Of a DNA stretch of 5,858 nucleotides, positions 4,543 to 5,858 are shown piece after piece. The position numbers were made by a program, and so were the translations under genes. The stretch is from Microbacteriaceae bacterium. Lineage in GTDB: Bacteria; Actinomycetota; Actinomycetes; Actinomycetales; Microbacteriaceae. The stretch spans positions 1-5,858 of the forward strand of contig JAODAY010000349.1 in NCBI GenBank assembly GCA_025463665.1, in the 5' to 3' direction. The notes under the pieces are model-generated. The model worked only from the letters and a program-made list of their open reading frames with translations, made no database searches and had not been told where the DNA came from. Position 1 is the first letter of the stretch; each line of letters begins with the position of its first letter.

Positions 4543-5319
4543 GTGGATCTCTATTCGTTCGCCCCCATTGCCTCCGTGCTCGACGCGGCTCATTCGGTTG
4601 TCACCGGCCTCGCCGATCTGCTCACGCCGCTCGTCGGCGCATCGAGCACCGTTCTCGCCATCGTTCTCGTCACTCTGGCGCTGCGGCTGGTTCTCATTCC
4701 CGTCGGCGCCGCGCAGGCGCGCGCCGAGTTCACGCGTCGGCGCCTCGCACCTCAGTTGCAGCAGCTGCAGCGCAGGTACACGAAGCACCCCGAGGTGCTG
4801 CAGCGCAAGACGCTGGAGCTTTACACGAGTGAGAAGGCGAGCCCGCTGGCGGGAATGCTGCCGACGCTCGCCCAGGCGCCCGTGTTGTCCGTCGTCTACG
4901 GCCTCTTCGTGCTGCCGACGATCAACGGGCACGCCAACGGGCTGCTCACCGAGCGGCTCTTCGGGGCGAACCTCGGCACCTCCCTCGTCGGGCTGCTCGC
5001 GCGCGGCGCCGTGGGCCCTGACCTTCTCGTATTCGCCTGCCTGCTCGCGGCGATCGCGGCCGTCGCCTGGGTCTCGCGTGTCGTGTCGCTGCGCTTCGCC
5101 CCGACGGCGTCCGCGTCGATGACACCGGCGACCACGGTTGATGCGGGCGGCGCCGCCCACGCGATGGCGCGGGTGACCGCGGTGCTCAGCTGGCTGCCTT
5201 TCGTCACCGTGCTGTTCGTGTCGCTGGTTCCCCTCGCCGCGACGCTCTACCTCGCCGTGACGACGGCCTGGACCCTCGCCGAACGAGTCGTGCTGCGCCG
5301 CCGGTTCGCCGCGGCGTGA
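4543..5319 (+). CDS. YidC/Oxa1-family membrane protein insertase (short paralogue)
   Basis: A 258-residue YidC/Oxa1/Alb3 insertase, which inserts and folds membrane proteins alone or with SecYEG. TM1 is at 34-54 (STVLAIVLVTLALRLVLIPV), with Arg48 matching the conserved positive residue in the hydrophilic groove. The cytoplasmic C1 helical hairpin follows (57-104: Gln/Arg-rich LAPQLQQLQRRY, HPEVLQRKTLELY, and the family EKASPLAGMLP). TM2 is at 105-126 (LAQAPVLSVVYGLFVLP), TM3 at 159-181, and TM4-TM5 at 211-247. The C-tail is short and basic (LRRRFAAA). It lacks a large periplasmic domain, as expected outside Gram-negatives, and is shorter than the main actinobacterial YidC, normally encoded near rnpA/rpmH; neither is here. 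It is therefore probably a second YidC. Start GTG 4543 has AAGGA eight bases upstream; upstream open frame is out-of-family. It lies 68 bp after the DUF6412-like gene, whose end may control its translation. Confidence 0.92.
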   Translation: MDLYSFAPIASVLDAAHSVVTGLADLLTPLVGASSTVLAIVLVTLALRLVLIPVGAAQARAEFTRRRLAPQLQQLQRRYTKHPEVLQRKTLELYTSEKASPLAGMLPTLAQAPVLSVVYGLFVLPTINGHANGLLTERLFGANLGTSLVGLLARGAVGPDLLVFACLLAAIAAVAWVSRVVSLRFAPTASASMTPATTVDAGGAAHAMARVTAVLSWLPFVTVLFVSLVPLAATLYLAVTTAWTLAERVVLRRRFAAA

Positions 5320-5332
5320 CGCTTCGAAGGGG

Positions 5333-5361
5333 TGGACTCTCGCCCGCCGAGCGAGTAGATG
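5333..5361 (+). promoter_or_regulatory. Candidate promoter of the downstream VOC gene
   Basis: TGGACT (5333-5338) and TAGATG (5356-5361) are separated by 17 bp. The matches to consensus are 4/6 and 3/6. It lies in the 92-bp gap after yidC and would give a leader of about 45 nt. Readthrough from yidC is an alternative source of transcript. Confidence 0.28.
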
Positions 5362-5378
5362 TGGACGGCGACCACATC
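5358..5378. repeat. 7-bp perfect inverted repeat between yidC and VOC gene
   Basis: GATGTGG (5358-5364) and CCACATC (5372-5378) are perfect inverted arms around a 7-base spacer. The 21-bp symmetric element overlaps the candidate -10 of the VOC gene, a usual place for a repressor operator. As RNA it would be a moderate hairpin 38 bases after the yidC stop with no U-tract, so a terminator is the other reading. Confidence 0.4.
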
Positions 5379-5411
5379 GCGTGGCCCACTTCACAGAATG
5401 GGAAGGGCGCC

Positions 5412-5792
5412 ATGTTCACCCCTGACAAGGCTTTCAGTGGTTTCTCTGTCGACGACATCGAGGCGGCTCGGCGGTTCTACGGCGAGACCCTCGGCATGAA
5501 TGTCTCCGAGGTTGACGAGATGGGAATCGTCACCCTCACCCTCGGCGACGGCGCCCGGATCATGATCTATTCGAAGGAGAATCACGAACCGGCGTCGTTC
5601 ACGATCCTCAACTTCGAGGTCGACGACGTCGACGCGAGCGTGGACGACCTGAACGCGCGGGGCATCACGACGAAGATCTACGACGATTCCGACCTGCCCA
5701 CCGACGAAAAGGGAATCATGCGCGCGGGCGGGCCGTTGATCGCCTGGTTCCGCGACCCGGCAGGAAACGTGCTCTCCGTTCTGCACTCCTGA
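5412..5792 (+). CDS. VOC-family (glyoxalase-like) protein
   Basis: A 126-residue vicinal-oxygen-chelate fold protein made of two beta-alpha-beta-beta-beta modules. Module one: AFSGFSVDDIEAARRFYGET (7-26), LGMNVSEV, MGIVTLTLGDGARIMIYSK (37-55). Module two: FTILNFEVDDVDASVDDLNA (63-82), RGITTKIYDD and the closing IAWFRDPAGNVLSVL (110-124). The DPAGN turn is a strong VOC marker. The usual metal ligands are missing: the first strand reads FSGFSVDD with no His, and the last reads GNVLSVL where many enzymes have Glu. A classical metal-dependent glyoxalase or dioxygenase is thus unlikely; ligand binding or an uncharacterised role is more probable. ATG 5412 has GGAAGG five bases upstream and fits the domain start; the frame is open further upstream but without family resemblance. 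It follows yidC by 92 bp with a possible promoter of its own. It is intact, unlike the VOC remnant at 2639-2761, and not closely similar to it. Confidence 0.92.
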   Translation: MFTPDKAFSGFSVDDIEAARRFYGETLGMNVSEVDEMGIVTLTLGDGARIMIYSKENHEPASFTILNFEVDDVDASVDDLNARGITTKIYDDSDLPTDEKGIMRAGGPLIAWFRDPAGNVLSVLHS

Positions 5793-5795
5793 GCT

Positions 5796-5822
5796 GTCGT
5801 GAGCCCGAGTCCTGAGTCGTGA
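5796..5822. repeat. Two GTCGTGA copies after the VOC gene, same core as the carD-leader repeats
   Basis: GTCGTGA occurs at 5796-5802 and 5816-5822, 20 bp apart, just after the VOC stop. The same 7-mer is the core of each 19-bp unit upstream of carD (1976-1982, 1995-2001, 2014-2020). The rest of the last 66 bases (5793-5858) shows no gene I can call. Confidence 0.3.
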
Positions 5823-5858
5823 ACAGCGGTGCCGGATGCCGCGGCCGCCATGTCAGGC

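Noticed and set aside
4132..5394. In-frame minus-strand extension of the SDR gene giving a 646-residue reading frame
   Set aside because: It runs antisense through the DUF6412-like and yidC genes and is Arg/Gly/Glu low-complexity, as GC-rich shadow frames are. SDR homology starts only at ATG 4131.
5793..5858. Possible start or end of another gene at the right edge
   Set aside because: A minus-strand ATG (5849-5851) and TGA (5853-5855) can be found, but too little sequence remains to support either.
1..5858. CRISPR arrays, tRNA or rRNA genes, insertion sequences, prophage or defence genes
   Set aside because: None was seen. The only repeats are the short arrays listed, and every larger gene belongs to a housekeeping or metabolic family.

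Overview
The window reads as ordinary chromosome of a high-GC Gram-positive actinobacterium, most likely from Microbacteriaceae or a close relative. The support is the strong G/C bias at third codon positions, an actinobacterial-type CarD with the TNWSRR motif, a small PspC-domain protein, a DUF427 protein, and a small membrane protein paired with a short YidC paralogue. No tRNA, rRNA, CRISPR, transposase, integrase or phage gene is visible.

Layout, left to right. (1) The 3' four fifths of a sugar-porter MFS transporter (+), cut by the window edge. (2) A 60-residue PspC-domain protein (+). (3) Convergent to it, a CarD-family RNA polymerase-binding regulator (-) whose leader holds three 19-bp tandem repeats. 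(4) A DUF427 protein (-). (5) A 5' remnant of a VOC/glyoxalase-like gene (-): start codon and Shine-Dalgarno are intact, but family resemblance stops after about 41 codons. (6) A MOSC-domain protein (+), followed by a hairpin and a 16-bp tandem duplication. (7) Convergent to it, an NAD(P)-binding SDR/NmrA-like protein (-). (8) Divergent from that, a two-gene unit (+): an 89-residue membrane protein (DUF6412-like) and a 258-residue YidC/Oxa1 insertase. (9) A 126-residue VOC protein (+), then 66 bp with no gene I can call.

The genes do not form one pathway. The only tight functional unit is the small membrane protein plus YidC, and it holds the most interesting signal. The 68-bp gap between them can fold into a compound stem-loop. 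Its outer arm starts inside the stop codon of the small membrane protein and pairs with the Shine-Dalgarno of yidC. The small protein also carries two Arg-Ala-Pro motifs, one of them (RAPS) seven codons before its stop. The layout resembles force- or insertion-sensing arrest-peptide leaders such as MifM upstream of yidC2 in Bacillus subtilis, and the RAPP/RAPG-type peptides ApdA and ApdP. This is a hypothesis from sequence only.

A second general observation: four unrelated genes (pspC, DUF427, MOSC, SDR) each have a (C/A)A(G/C)ACT hexamer exactly six bases before ATG and no convincing Shine-Dalgarno, which suggests leaderless transcripts. The other genes (carD, DUF6412-like, yidC, both VOC genes) have recognisable Shine-Dalgarno sequences.
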